Positions 17,232 to 27,532 of a DNA stretch of 59,069 nucleotides are shown here, piece by piece (position 1 is the first letter of the stretch; the number at the start of each line of letters is the position of its first letter). The stretch lies in the NCBI GenBank assembly GCA_017542245.1, contig JAFXXN010000101.1:1-59069 (forward strand), in the 5' to 3' direction. Position numbers and translations under genes: made by a program. Source of the DNA: Lachnospiraceae bacterium (GTDB lineage Bacteria; Bacillota; Clostridia; Lachnospirales; Lachnospiraceae). The notes under the pieces were generated by a model that did not search any database, was not told where the DNA came from, and worked only from the letters and a program-made list of their open reading frames with translations.

Positions 17232-18437
17232 ATGAACAAAAAGCGGAAAATGTTTATCAGGATGATAGTAGCTTCGCTTGTGAGAAGACGATCGCGAATG
17301 ATCGTAGCTTTACTGGCTATCATGGTCGGAGCAACTATCCTGTCAGGATTAGGGTTGATATATTTTGATGTTCCGAGACAGATGAGTTCTCAGTTTAGAA
17401 GCTACGGAGCAAATATCATTATAGCTCCGGAAAGCGATGGAGATGTATCTTACGAAAAACTTCAGAAAAGCATAACATATTTCCCATCGAACGAACTTGA
17501 AGGGTATACGCCATACAGATATGAGAATTCAAAGATACACAATATGCCGGTAACTTTGGCAGGAACGGACCTGGAGTCAGTACTTAAAACAAGTCCGTAT
17601 TGGCATATAGACGGAGAACTTCCGGCAAAAAACGGTGAAGCCCTGATAGGAGCGAAACTTGCAGAAAGCCTCGGAATCAGTAAGGGAGAATCTGTTTCTA
17701 CGGTTAATACTTTTGAGATAACCGAGGAAATGGAGAATGTTGATATTCCTGATTATGAAAAGTATACCGATCCCGAAACCGGAGAAATGTACTGTGACCA
17801 TACACTGGACCTTACGATAAGCGGGATACTTGAAACCGGAGGATCTGAAGAAGAATATATATATCTTAGCCTGGAAGATGTGGAGTATATGACGCTGTCG
17901 AAAAGAGGATATGATATAGTTGAGGTCAGTGTTGCGTCCACCAAAGATAAACTTTCGGAATATACAGAAAAGATAAGCAGGGATATAGACGGCATAAAGG
18001 CAAAGCTTGTAAAGAGAGTAACGGCATCTGAAAGTTCTGTCCTTTCAAAACTTCAGGCGTTAGTATTTATTGTCACGGCTGTAGTATTGGTTCTTACTAT
18101 GATCTGTGTTGCGACCACGATGGCTGCGGTTATAGCGGAAAGACGCCGTGAGATAGGATTGAGAAAAGCACTGGGTGCTTTTAATTCCAGCATTGTCGGG
18201 CAGTTTATGGGTGAAGGCCTGCTTCTGGGAGCTGTTGGCGGAATATTAGGTTCCATCCTGGGTTTCTTATTTGCTCAGTATGTGAGTCAGCATGTATTTT
18301 CGAGCTCGATAACATTCAGACCTTTACTGATACCAATAACTATAGTAGCTTCGGTCATAGTTACAGGTACGGCATGTCTGATGCCCATAAAGAGTGCGGT
18401 AGAGGTTGATCCGGCACTGGTATTAAAGGGAGAGTAG
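17232..18437 (+). CDS. FtsX/MacB-type ABC permease 2 of the FTR1 operon
   Basis: A 401-residue permease with an N-terminal helix (VALLAIMVGATILSGLGL), an extracytoplasmic domain, and three C-terminal helices with the FtsX signature (ERRREIGLRKALGAF). Same topology as the preceding gene product, giving a likely heterodimer. The ribosome site is AAAAGGTG. Its place between permease 1 and the ATPase matches the Campylobacter P19 locus order (Cj1661-Cj1662-Cj1663). Confidence 0.9.
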   Translation: MNKKRKMFIRMIVASLVRRRSRMIVALLAIMVGATILSGLGLIYFDVPRQMSSQFRSYGANIIIAPESDGDVSYEKLQKSITYFPSNELEGYTPYRYENSKIHNMPVTLAGTDLESVLKTSPYWHIDGELPAKNGEALIGAKLAESLGISKGESVSTVNTFEITEEMENVDIPDYEKYTDPETGEMYCDHTLDLTISGILETGGSEEEYIYLSLEDVEYMTLSKRGYDIVEVSVASTKDKLSEYTEKISRDIDGIKAKLVKRVTASESSVLSKLQALVFIVTAVVLVLTMICVATTMAAVIAERRREIGLRKALGAFNSSIVGQFMGEGLLLGAVGGILGSILGFLFAQYVSQHVFSSSITFRPLLIPITIVASVIVTGTACLMPIKSAVEVDPALVLKGE

Positions 18438-18495
18438 TGAGACCTTGTGAGAGTTTGGAGTTGAATATAAATATTCGATTATGGAGATGATGAAA

Positions 18496-19173
18496 ATGGA
18501 AAACTTGCTTGAATTAAAAAATATATCGAAAATATATGGTGGACTTAAGGCACTTGATAATGTCAGCCTGAATGTCAGAAAAGGTGAATGGCTTGCTATA
18601 ATGGGTCCGTCAGGATCAGGTAAAAGTACGATGATGAATATAGTGGGCTGCCTGGATAAACCCAGCACCGGGGAGGTATTCTTTGATGGTAAGGATATTT
18701 CAAAAGAAAGCGGAAAAAAGTTAACAGAGCTGCATAGGGATAAAATAGGACTGGTATTTCAGCAGTTTCATCTGATCAATTATCTGAATGCCGTTGAAAA
18801 TGTTATGGTTGCACAGTATTACCACAGTATGCCTGATGAGCAGGAAGCTCTGGAAGCACTTGAAAGGGTGGGACTAAAGGATAGAGCAAAGCATCTTCCG
18901 AGCCAACTTTCGGGCGGCGAGCAGCAAAGAGTCTGTATAGCGAGAGCTATCATCAACTCACCCCAGCTTATACTGGCAGACGAGCCCACGGGAAATCTTG
19001 ATGAGGCAAATGAAAACATAGTGCTTGATATTTTCAGGCGTCTCCACAAAGAAGGGACTACGCTTATTGTGGTAACACATGATCCTGAGGTTGGAGAGGT
19101 AGCTCAGAGGATTGTTCGCCTGGAGCATGGTAAAATTGTGTCGGATTGTGAGAATGAGCATTTTACCGATTGA
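18496..19173 (+). CDS. MacB/LolD-type ABC ATPase of the FTR1 operon
   Basis: A 225-residue stand-alone ATPase. Walker A is [10 protein letters not shown]-loop VFQQFHLI, signature [15 protein letters not shown], Walker [13 protein letters not shown] and H-loop VTHDPEV. It should power the two FtsX-type permeases just upstream. The frame is open from ATG 18481, but the GGAG at 18483-18486 fits initiation at ATG 18496. Confidence 0.93.
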   Translation: MENLLELKNISKIYGGLKALDNVSLNVRKGEWLAIMGPSGSGKSTMMNIVGCLDKPSTGEVFFDGKDISKESGKKLTELHRDKIGLVFQQFHLINYLNAVENVMVAQYYHSMPDEQEALEALERVGLKDRAKHLPSQLSGGEQQRVCIARAIINSPQLILADEPTGNLDEANENIVLDIFRRLHKEGTTLIVVTHDPEVGEVAQRIVRLEHGKIVSDCENEHFTD

Positions 19174-19223
19174 TCGGAATATTTCAATCAGAACGAAAAA
19201 TATTTACATGTGAGGAAATCATT

Positions 19224-19673
19224 ATGAGATCACGTTTTATTGGAAAATGTAAGTTTTTTACCATGGCGTTATGTGTATGTGCACTTATGACAGCCTGCTC
19301 GGGAGGGAGTGGTAGTTCAGATTATAAGGACGGTTCATATATAGGACGCAGTTCGGATTTTAGCGCGGACGAGAGCGGAAACGGTTCCGGATATGGTGAG
19401 GTAGCTGTCGAGATAAAAGACAATAAGATTATATCATGTACATTTAAGATGTATGAACTTGACGGGACACTGAAAGATGAAAATTACGGTTCGGATCTTT
19501 CAAAGGAAAACCGTTTGAAGGCACAGAAGGCTGTACAGTCTGCTGCTAAATACGCATCGGAGCTTGTAAAAACAGGATATCTGAAGGATGTTGATGCTAT
19601 AAGCGGTGCAACTATATCGTATAATGAATTTAAGGAAGCGGTAAATGATGCACTGCAAAAAGCTGCCAAGTAA
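19224..19673 (+). CDS. FMN-binding domain lipoprotein (covalently flavinylated candidate)
   Basis: A 149-residue lipoprotein (lipobox LMTAC, Cys25) with one FMN-binding domain: YKDGSYIG at its start, a beta-rich middle, and the flavin attachment motif SGATIS with Thr130. In this family ApbE transferase joins FMN to that Thr. Surface FMN domains carry electrons outside the membrane. It lies in the FTR1 operon beside fumarate-reductase-like genes, so a role in reducing or handling iron at the cell surface is a reasonable inference. ATG 19224 has GTGAGG upstream; an ORF from 19170 would bury the signal peptide. Confidence 0.9.
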   Translation: MRSRFIGKCKFFTMALCVCALMTACSGGSGSSDYKDGSYIGRSSDFSADESGNGSGYGEVAVEIKDNKIISCTFKMYELDGTLKDENYGSDLSKENRLKAQKAVQSAAKYASELVKTGYLKDVDAISGATISYNEFKEAVNDALQKAAK

Positions 19674-19709
19674 ACCATATCAGCAGTTGAAAAGGAGAGG
19701 ATATACGGC

Positions 19710-20204
19710 ATGAAGATATCAGGCATTTTAATAAATATAGGATGCACGATTGCCATTCTCTTTATATTGGCCGGATTTCCTATCCTGAAATATCTTATAA
19801 TCCCCAATATCAGCAATGATGTTGATGCGGTTTCCAGTTCAAGTCTGGTTTTACCGGAACAGCCTTCGGGAGATTTTCTGGTGTATATCAACGAATCGCT
19901 TCACGAAGACAGTGTTGATTCGTGGGAAGCTTTTTTTATGGATGAAGAGTTTTCTGTAATATTTGAAGATATCGGATGTCTTGTCGCGGAAGGAGATGCC
20001 GGCGGGATTCAGTTGGCGGAACGTTTTCAGGCAGAACTTCCGGAAAATCAGATGAAACTAAAAAAAGAAAACCCTGTGCTGGTTGCATCGAGGATTGAAG
20101 AAGGGTATATAGACGTAGCTGTTATTTCAAAGGAAATGGCAGAATCATTGAAGTTATTGGAAGAAATCCCGGGAATCCGTTTACTGCATTTGTCCGGTTC
20201 GTAA
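19710..20204 (+). CDS. Membrane-anchored hypothetical protein of the FTR1 operon
   Basis: A 164-residue protein with one N-terminal helix (about residues 5-30) and an acidic soluble domain, probably outside the cell. Near the C-terminus, EGYIDVAVISKEMAESLKLLEEIPGIRLLHL suggests an alternating alpha/beta fold, but I do not recognise a family. The ribosome site is GGAGAGG. Its place between the FMN lipoprotein and the cytochrome-b-like gene suggests an accessory part of the same surface electron-transfer complex. Confidence 0.7.
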   Translation: MKISGILINIGCTIAILFILAGFPILKYLIIPNISNDVDAVSSSSLVLPEQPSGDFLVYINESLHEDSVDSWEAFFMDEEFSVIFEDIGCLVAEGDAGGIQLAERFQAELPENQMKLKKENPVLVASRIEEGYIDVAVISKEMAESLKLLEEIPGIRLLHLSGS

Positions 20205-20233
20205 TTTTAAAGTAAGCTTTTGGGGAGGCAGAT

Positions 20234-20770
20234 ATGCGGAGGCTCAATATAATACTGATAGCCGGTATGTTCCTGACATTTTTACTGCATGGAATTACCG
20301 GGGCGCTGACGATATCAGGCGGAAATAGTGATGTCAATAAAATAGTTGCTTGGATATGCGTGTTCTTTGTTGCACTTCATGTAATAGTTACCACGATACT
20401 GACTGTAAAAACACTACATGCCATACATAAGACAAAAGCAGGATATTTTAAAAACAACATAATGTTCTGGATCCGCAGAATAAGTGGTTTTACAATACTT
20501 ATACCGCTTTTGATGCATCTATTTATATTTAATGTACCGCCAACAGATATATACAGGCTTAAAGCTTTTGATACGGGAAGATTTATATCACAGCTTCTTA
20601 TGGTACTTACCATTTCTCTTCATGTGCTGACTAATATAAAACCGTTCATGTTGGCGATAGGGGCGAAGAACTATAAGAAAATTATTATTAATACCCTTTT
20701 TGTTTTAGCGATTCTGTTTCTACTATTTGCTGTGGCATTTTGTATTTATTATTTACGTTGGAATACATGA
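20234..20770 (+). CDS. Cytochrome-b-like membrane subunit (fumarate reductase/SdhC-like)
   Basis: A 178-residue protein with about five predicted helices. Four intramembrane histidines stand out: LLHG (residue 19), ALHVIV (about 48), LMHLFI (about 95) and SLHVLTN (about 129). This spacing suits binding of two b haems. The segment RRISGFTILIPLLMH closely resembles the R-x-S/T-G helix of succinate dehydrogenase/fumarate reductase cytochrome b. It directly precedes FrdA-like and FrdB-like genes, so it is probably their membrane anchor. It would take electrons across the membrane towards the FMN lipoprotein and P19 (inference). Confidence 0.75.
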   Translation: MRRLNIILIAGMFLTFLLHGITGALTISGGNSDVNKIVAWICVFFVALHVIVTTILTVKTLHAIHKTKAGYFKNNIMFWIRRISGFTILIPLLMHLFIFNVPPTDIYRLKAFDTGRFISQLLMVLTISLHVLTNIKPFMLAIGAKNYKKIIINTLFVLAILFLLFAVAFCIYYLRWNT

Positions 20771-20803
20771 TGCCTGGATACAGAATTGTGGAAGGAGTAT
20801 GAC

Positions 20804-22366
20804 ATGGTTAATATAGTCGGTGCGGGATTGGCAGGGCTGTCTGCAGCTATCACCCTGGCGAGACAGGGAGTCAGCACCAATCTGATATCGGTTCAACCGT
20901 CCGAAAGAGCTCAGTCTGTGCTGGCAGAAGGTGGTATAAACGCGGCACTTGATACGATGGGAGAAGGAGACTCTGTATCAGATCATTATCAGGATACCAT
21001 AAAGGGTGGATGTTTCCTGGAATCTGAAGAATCTGTAAAAGCGTTGACCGAAAACGCTCCGCAGATAGTCAGGAAGTTGATAAATCTTGGAGTCCCTTTT
21101 AATGCCGAAAAAGGGAAGCTTGTTCTTAGAAATTTTGGCGGACAGAAAAAGAAGCGTACTGCATTTGCAAAAAGCAGTACCGGTAAAATGATAATGACTG
21201 CACTGATAGATGAAGCCAGGAAATATGAGGCTTCAGGTGTAATAAAAAGATACCCGAACCATGAGATGGTGGATATAAGCATAAGTGAGGGAAAGATAGA
21301 AAATCTTTTGGTTCGGGATATATTCAGCTTAAAGCTTTTATCATTTTCAGGGCCTGCGATCATATGCTGCGGTGGGTTAAACGGCTTTTTTGAAGGCATG
21401 ACTACAGGAACCACCGCAAACACGGGAAATGTACAGGCACTTCTTTTTGAAAAAGGCGTAGAATTTGCTAATCTTGAGTTTATCCAGTACCATCCGACAA
21501 CTGTGGAGATAACGGGAAAAAGACTGCTTGTTTCCGAAGCTGCTCGTGGTGAAGGTGGGCGTCTTTTTACAAATAAAAATGGAACCAGATGGTATTTTAT
21601 GGAAGAAAAGTATCCTGAATTCGGTAATCTGATGCCAAGGGATGTTGTATCGAGAGAGGTGTTCATGCTGGATAGAGAACAGGGGTGTGACGGACAGGTA
21701 TATCTTGACATGACAGAAATCGGAAGCGATATCTGGGATAGAAAACTGAATGATCTAAGAAAAGAGCTTATAGATTACTTAGGGAAAGATCCGAAAAAAG
21801 ATCCGATTCCGGTTAGTCCGGGAATGCATTATTTTATGGGCGGTATCAGGGTAAACAGGTATCATGAGACAAATATAAAAGGTCTTTATGCTGCAGGAGA
21901 GGCAGCAGCACGCTATCATGGTGCAAACCGTCTCGGAGGCAACTCCATGCTTGGAGCGATATTTGGAGGGAAGACAGCCGCAGAAAATATTAAAAAATAT
22001 GATATGCCGGGATCGGTAAAGGAAGAAAATCGTATCCTGCAGGATAAATCTGAAGAAAAAAACCGTAAAGGCCTAAAGAATATCCTCTTAAAAGGGCTGG
22101 GTATAGTTCGAACGTACAAAGACCTGAGATATACAGTAGATGAGATAGAGAAACTGTTGTTAAGCAGTGATATGCCGGAGATAGATCGTAAAAGAGCATA
22201 TCTGGGACTGGCAATGGGCAGGTCAGCTCTTGAAAGAAAGGAAAGCAGGGGAGCACATTTTCGTGAAGATTATCCTGAACCGTCAGATGAATACAGAAAA
22301 CAGACCGTAGCTGTATTTGAAAAAGGTGATGTGAGGATATGTTTTAAAGAACTCGAAAATTTGTAG
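20804..22366 (+). CDS. FAD-dependent fumarate reductase/succinate dehydrogenase-like flavoprotein
   Basis: A 520-residue cytoplasmic flavoprotein of the FrdA/SdhA/NadB superfamily. The dinucleotide fold is GAGLAGLSAAI at the N-terminus, the FAD/capping region contains LAEGGINAA, and active-site motifs are FIQYHPTTVEI, SEAARGEGGRLF, PRDVVSREV and PGMHYFMGGI; RLGGNSMLGAIFGG lies near the FAD ribityl site. It lacks a Tat signal. With the Fe-S and cytochrome-b-like subunits it forms a complete Frd-like complex, oddly placed in an iron-uptake operon. It might be a true fumarate reductase, but the context favours a dedicated electron module. ATG 20804 follows GGAAGGAG. Confidence 0.9.
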   Translation: MVNIVGAGLAGLSAAITLARQGVSTNLISVQPSERAQSVLAEGGINAALDTMGEGDSVSDHYQDTIKGGCFLESEESVKALTENAPQIVRKLINLGVPFNAEKGKLVLRNFGGQKKKRTAFAKSSTGKMIMTALIDEARKYEASGVIKRYPNHEMVDISISEGKIENLLVRDIFSLKLLSFSGPAIICCGGLNGFFEGMTTGTTANTGNVQALLFEKGVEFANLEFIQYHPTTVEITGKRLLVSEAARGEGGRLFTNKNGTRWYFMEEKYPEFGNLMPRDVVSREVFMLDREQGCDGQVYLDMTEIGSDIWDRKLNDLRKELIDYLGKDPKKDPIPVSPGMHYFMGGIRVNRYHETNIKGLYAAGEAAARYHGANRLGGNSMLGAIFGGKTAAENIKKYDMPGSVKEENRILQDKSEEKNRKGLKNILLKGLGIVRTYKDLRYTVDEIEKLLLSSDMPEIDRKRAYLGLAMGRSALERKESRGAHFREDYPEPSDEYRKQTVAVFEKGDVRICFKELENL

Positions 22367-22412
22367 TCGTTCATCTGACAGGAGAAAAATCAGTCAGTAT
22401 ATAAGGTGTAAC

Positions 22413-23168
22413 ATGGAATATATTATATCCGTTAAAAGACGGAAACGGGATGAAAAAAACGATTATTATCAGGATTTTTTATATATTGCGGATTCTGAAA
22501 ATGATACTGTGGCAACCGCTCTGACGAACCTGAATTTGCAGGAACCTCTGATGGATATTAATGGGCTTCCGACAACTATGATAGAGTGGGAATGCAGCTG
22601 TCTTCAGAAAAAATGCGGTGCCTGTGCCATGGTAATAAACGGAAGACCGGGACTTGCATGCGCAGCAAAATTAAAGGATTATAAAAAGAAGAAAATAAGC
22701 CTTGAACCATTAAGGAAATTTCCGGTTATTGCAGATCTGATGGTTGACAGGAGTATATTATATGAAAACCTGAAAACTTTAACTCTCTGGCTACGGAAAG
22801 ATATTGACGGGAAGAAGGATGATCCGGAGTTTGGAACAATGCTTTGTGAGAAAGACAGCAATCTGGCATATACTGCTTCGGAGTGTATACAATGTGGGTG
22901 CTGTCTTGAAGTATGTCCCAATTTTTATCCGGGAGGAAGTTTCTTTGGTATGTCTACAGTGCCGGTCACTACAAGATTGCTTACGGAAATGTCTTCGGCG
23001 GATATAAAGAAGATAGCTAAAGGGTATATGGAGTATGTATATGAAGGCTGTGGAAAGTCGTTAGCTTGTATGGATATCTGTCCCAGAAAAATTCCTACGG
23101 ATAAATTGATGGTAAATTCAAATGCCTTAATATTTTGGAAGAGGAGAAAAAAAGATGTTCGGAAATAG
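22413..23168 (+). CDS. Fumarate reductase-like iron-sulfur protein
   Basis: A 251-residue FrdB/SdhB-like subunit. The N-terminal plant-ferredoxin fold has a [2Fe-2S] motif (ECSCLQKKCGACAMV plus a Cys in GLACAAK). The C-terminal domain has CIQCGCCLEVCP and CGKSLACMDICP for two further clusters. It would pass electrons from the FAD subunit at 20804 to the cytochrome-b-like subunit at 20234. It overlaps the next gene by 14 bp. That an Fe-rich complex is encoded in an iron-starvation-type operon is unusual. Confidence 0.92.
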   Translation: MEYIISVKRRKRDEKNDYYQDFLYIADSENDTVATALTNLNLQEPLMDINGLPTTMIEWECSCLQKKCGACAMVINGRPGLACAAKLKDYKKKKISLEPLRKFPVIADLMVDRSILYENLKTLTLWLRKDIDGKKDDPEFGTMLCEKDSNLAYTASECIQCGCCLEVCPNFYPGGSFFGMSTVPVTTRLLTEMSSADIKKIAKGYMEYVYEGCGKSLACMDICPRKIPTDKLMVNSNALIFWKRRKKDVRK

Positions 23169-23589
23169 TAAATTAAAAATCAGTTTTGCAGAATTACTTC
23201 TTGTTGTTATTACAGCAGTATACGTTATAGGAATAAGAACCTGGTTTGAGGTATGCCCTGCTATGGGAGAATCGATGATGAGCTGTCACTGGGCAGGAGA
23301 GGTATTAAAAGCTGCATCTATAATTCTTGCAGGAATGACTCTGCTTACGGTGTTTATTCCTGACATTAAGGTAAAAATAGGTTTAAATATCGGTATTGTT
23401 GGATTAAATATATTTAATATATCTATTCCGGGCGGAATTATAAATATCTGTAAAAATGCTGATATGGCCTGCAGAACCAACACATATCTCTGGAATATCA
23501 TACTGACTGTTAGCTGTATAATTATTGCCGTGGCGGATATTATACTGTTGTTTTCATATTCGAACAGAGAAAAGCACAGCAGAAAGTAA
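23155..23589 (+). CDS. DUF4418 family membrane protein
   Basis: A 144-residue protein with four predicted helices and the DUF4418 signature near the first loop: FEVCPAMGESMMSCHWAGEV (Cys, Cys-His). A second Cys pair lies in NICKNADMACRTNTYLWN. DUF4418 genes commonly neighbour FtsX-type permease and ATPase genes; the Cys/His loop suggests metal or haem contact on the outer face. Function unknown. It starts inside the Fe-S gene with ribosome site GAGGAG. Confidence 0.85.
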   Translation: MFGNSKLKISFAELLLVVITAVYVIGIRTWFEVCPAMGESMMSCHWAGEVLKAASIILAGMTLLTVFIPDIKVKIGLNIGIVGLNIFNISIPGGIINICKNADMACRTNTYLWNIILTVSCIIIAVADIILLFSYSNREKHSRK

Positions 23590-23598
23590 GGACTTTAT

Positions 23599-24807
23599 AT
23601 GAAATTTGCATTTGGAACATCGCTGAAAAATATTAAAAGAAAACCGTTCCGATCTTTTATGATGATGTTACTGGTAGTGATTTTATCTTTTGTTCTGTTT
23701 ATGGGTGCATATATCGTTATGGGACTCAGAAACGGGCTGTCTAGTTATCAGCTAAGGCTTGGAGCCGATATAATAGTGACTCCTTCATCGGCAAACGGTC
23801 ATGGAAATGTTGATGATATTCTGTTACAGGGAATATCGGGAAACTACTATATTTCAGCAAAAGATATAGAAAAAATAAAGAACACACCCGGTATTGCTGA
23901 AATGACCACGCAGTTCTTCCTCACATCTGCAAAAGCAAGCTGTTGTGCGACACGTGTTCAGATAATAGGATTTGATCCCAAAACGGATTTCTCGATTATT
24001 CCGTGGATGCGGGAAGAATATTCCGGAGAATTAGGTATCGGCGAAGTGATAGTCGGTTCAAGTATCAATGTACCGGAAGACGGGATCATAACTTTTTACG
24101 GACAAAAATATAATATTGTCGGTCAACTGGCTGAAACAGGCACAGGACTTGACAGTGCGGTGTATACAAATATGGACACCATAAGAAGAATGGCCGATGA
24201 TGCTTCACATCTGCTGGAAACAGATCCGTTTAAGGGCGTTAATATAAACACCGCTGCTTCAGCAGTACTGCTTCGCGTAGAAGAGGGATATGAAATAAAC
24301 GATGTAGCAGATGATATAAATATACATATAACTAAAGTAAAAGCTACATCATCGAAAAATATGGTGTCAAGGATATCAGAGAATCTTGGAAATGTTTCCT
24401 ATGTTATTCTTCTTCTCGTAATAGGTATCTGGATACTCTCACTTGTGATACTTATCACTGTTTTTGCGATGATTTCAAACGAGCGCAGAAAGGAATTTGC
24501 AATATACAGGATTATGGGTGCATCCAAAAAGATACTTGTTGAGATAATGGGATGTGAAGCGTTTATATTATGTTCAATAGGAAGTATTTCAGGGCTTGTG
24601 ATAGCTTTCTTCGTGAGTATGGTTTCTACAGAGTCATTAAAGGAAGCACTGGCACTTCCGGCACTTGCACCGGGATTTTTTGCTATACTTATGCTGATGG
24701 CGGGAACATTCATAGTTGCAGTCGGAGCAGGATTGATAACATCATTGCTGTCAGCCGGACGGATCACGAAAGGGGAAACAGGGCTTTTGCTAAAGGGAGA
24801 TAGTTGA
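23599..24807 (+). CDS. FtsX/MacB-type ABC permease 3 of the FTR1 operon
   Basis: A 402-residue permease: N-terminal helix (MMMLLVVILSFVLFMGAYIV), an extracytoplasmic domain containing a Cys pair (SAKASCCATRVQ), and three C-terminal helices with FtsX signature (ERRKEFAIYRIMGASKK). It stands with its own ATPase one base downstream, forming a second MacB-like system in this operon. The DUF4418 gene just upstream is its usual neighbour. Confidence 0.88.
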   Translation: MKFAFGTSLKNIKRKPFRSFMMMLLVVILSFVLFMGAYIVMGLRNGLSSYQLRLGADIIVTPSSANGHGNVDDILLQGISGNYYISAKDIEKIKNTPGIAEMTTQFFLTSAKASCCATRVQIIGFDPKTDFSIIPWMREEYSGELGIGEVIVGSSINVPEDGIITFYGQKYNIVGQLAETGTGLDSAVYTNMDTIRRMADDASHLLETDPFKGVNINTAASAVLLRVEEGYEINDVADDINIHITKVKATSSKNMVSRISENLGNVSYVILLLVIGIWILSLVILITVFAMISNERRKEFAIYRIMGASKKILVEIMGCEAFILCSIGSISGLVIAFFVSMVSTESLKEALALPALAPGFFAILMLMAGTFIVAVGAGLITSLLSAGRITKGETGLLLKGDS

Positions 24808-24808
24808 C

Positions 24809-25495
24809 ATGGAGCTCAAAGCTGATGGGATATCCAGGATTTTTTTTAGAAATGGAAAGAATACTAATTTTTTTCATGCTGTAAATAAGACTGATTTTAG
24901 TCTGGAATCAGGAAAAATAACGGTAATTATTGGGAAATCCGGAAGTGGAAAAACAACTTTTATAAATATGCTTGCAGGCCTGCTTTGCCCTACGGAAGGA
25001 AAGGTACTGCTTGATGGACAGGACCTGTATGAGATGGATGATGCAAAGAGATCCAGACTTAGAAACGTAAGCTTTGGAATAATTCCTCAAGGACATACCG
25101 GACTTTCCAGTCTTACAGTACTTGAAAATGTTCTGGCTCCGGTATACATGTATGAGTCAGGAAAATCAAAGAAGGAAAAAGCACTGGATCTGTTAAAATT
25201 CCTTGGAATAGATGAACTTCAGGAAGTGTATTCTGACGAACTCTCGGGGGGAGAGCAAAGAAGGATGTCTATAGCAAGAGCACTGATAGGTAATCCCAAA
25301 ATAATAATAGCAGATGAACCAACAGGAGATCTTGATGATGAGACTACTGTGAAGGTTCTTGACTTACTTAAAAAATATGCAATCAATGGTGCTGCAGTTC
25401 TTATCGTAACACATGATGATATAGCAGTAAAATATGCCGATTATCTGTATAAAATGGATAACGGTAATCTTATTAACGCTCGTCCCGATACATGA
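24809..25495 (+). CDS. MacB/LolD-type ABC ATPase 2 of the FTR1 operon
   Basis: A 228-residue ATPase: Walker A GKSGSGKTT, signature LSGGEQRRMSIARAL, Walker B IIIADEPTGDLD, H-loop VTHDDIAV. It should drive the permease at 23599. The ribosome site AAAGGGAG lies inside the preceding gene. It ends by overlapping 23 bp with the convergent HxlR gene; no terminator can be seen between them. Confidence 0.92.
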   Translation: MELKADGISRIFFRNGKNTNFFHAVNKTDFSLESGKITVIIGKSGSGKTTFINMLAGLLCPTEGKVLLDGQDLYEMDDAKRSRLRNVSFGIIPQGHTGLSSLTVLENVLAPVYMYESGKSKKEKALDLLKFLGIDELQEVYSDELSGGEQRRMSIARALIGNPKIIIADEPTGDLDDETTVKVLDLLKKYAINGAAVLIVTHDDIAVKYADYLYKMDNGNLINARPDT

Positions 25496-25796
25496 GTCCC
25501 CATTTTTCTATATCATTTATGATAGGACGAAGCGATTCTCCGAGTTTGCTTAAAGAATATTCAACATAATGGGAAATTTTGGGATATACTGTTCTTACGA
25601 TTATTCCGTCCTTTTCCATAGCTTTGAGGTTGGCAGTTAGGACTTTACGGCTTATCCCTTCGAGGCTGTTTTGCAGCTCGCTGAAACGTTTGGGTTTATT
25701 AAGAAGGTTACGGATAATGAGGGGCTTCCATTTGCCGTGAATTAAACTTACGGTGGCTGTTACCGGGCAGTTGGGTAATTCTTTTGCTTCGTTCAT
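25473..25796 (-). CDS. HxlR-family winged-helix regulator
   Basis: A 107-residue HxlR/MarR-like winged-helix protein. The family signature is CPVTATVSLIHGKWKPLIIRNLL, followed by RFSELQNSLEGISRKVLTANLK and a wing. Cys10 at the N-terminus is the usual redox- or thiol-sensing position. ATG 25796 follows AGGAGAATT; the 18-residue extension to 25850 would overlap the operator. It is divergent from enolase, and its own promoter has a GTTAGC-type box, so it belongs to the same regulon. Targets unknown. Confidence 0.9.
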   Translation of the reverse strand: MNEAKELPNCPVTATVSLIHGKWKPLIIRNLLNKPKRFSELQNSLEGISRKVLTANLKAMEKDGIIVRTVYPKISHYVEYSLSKLGESLRPIINDIEKWGLMYRDER

Positions 25797-25817
25797 AATA
25801 ATTCTCCTACAAAAAAA

Positions 25818-25869
25818 GTTAGGATATGCTAACTTTGGAAATTTTATCACTATTATTCCGTGTTGTCAA
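25818..25869 (-). promoter_or_regulatory. hxlR promoter with GTTAGC-type box
   Basis: Minus-strand -35 TTGACA (25869-25864), 17-bp spacer, -10 TAAAAT (25846-25841), box at 25818-25833 (plus-strand GTTAGGATATGCTAAC). Confidence 0.75.
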
Positions 25870-25901
25870 TAAAATTATGACGATAAAATAAAAATTACCT
25901 C

Positions 25902-25954
25902 TTGACAATCCTCAGTTAGCATGGTATAACTTAATACGGTTAGCGAAGGCTAAC
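25902..25954 (+). promoter_or_regulatory. Enolase promoter with two GTTAGC boxes
   Basis: -35 TTGACA (25902-25907), 17-bp spacer, -10 TATAAC (25925-25930). Box 1 (GTTAGCATGGTATAAC, 25915-25930) covers the spacer and -10; box 2 (GTTAGCGAAGGCTAAC, 25939-25954) lies on the start region. Same two-box layout as the FTR1 promoter. Confidence 0.78.
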
Positions 25955-25957
25955 CTT

Positions 25958-27347
<1,390 letters not shown>

Positions 27348-27396
27348 CTTTTGTTGGTTACTCTAATCTTCTCCTTTGATAATAGACTTCGAACCG

Positions 27397-27440
27397 AAAC
27401 CCCTTGATGCAAAGAAGTGTCAAGGGGTTTTGGTGTTTTG
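27397..27440 (+). terminator. Terminator after enolase
   Basis: An 11-bp perfect stem AAACCCCTTGA/TCAAGGGGTTT (27397-27407 and 27420-27430) with a T-rich tail. Confidence 0.93.
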
Positions 27441-27471
27441 TATACATTTTTATATAAGTGAAAAAAAATAC

Positions 27472-27510
27472 TTGACAAAATATATTTTATCAAATATAAT
27501 ATGATAAAAT
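27472..27510 (+). promoter_or_regulatory. Promoter with MarR/OhrR-type operator
   Basis: -35 TTGACA (27472-27477), 17-bp spacer, -10 TATAAT (27495-27500). A perfect inverted repeat, ATTTTATCA (27484-27492) and TGATAAAAT (27502-27510), wraps the -10. It has no GTTAGC box. The MarR-family protein encoded second in this operon is the likely ligand. Confidence 0.8.
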
Positions 27511-27532
27511 ATAAATTTGGAGGTACATGATT

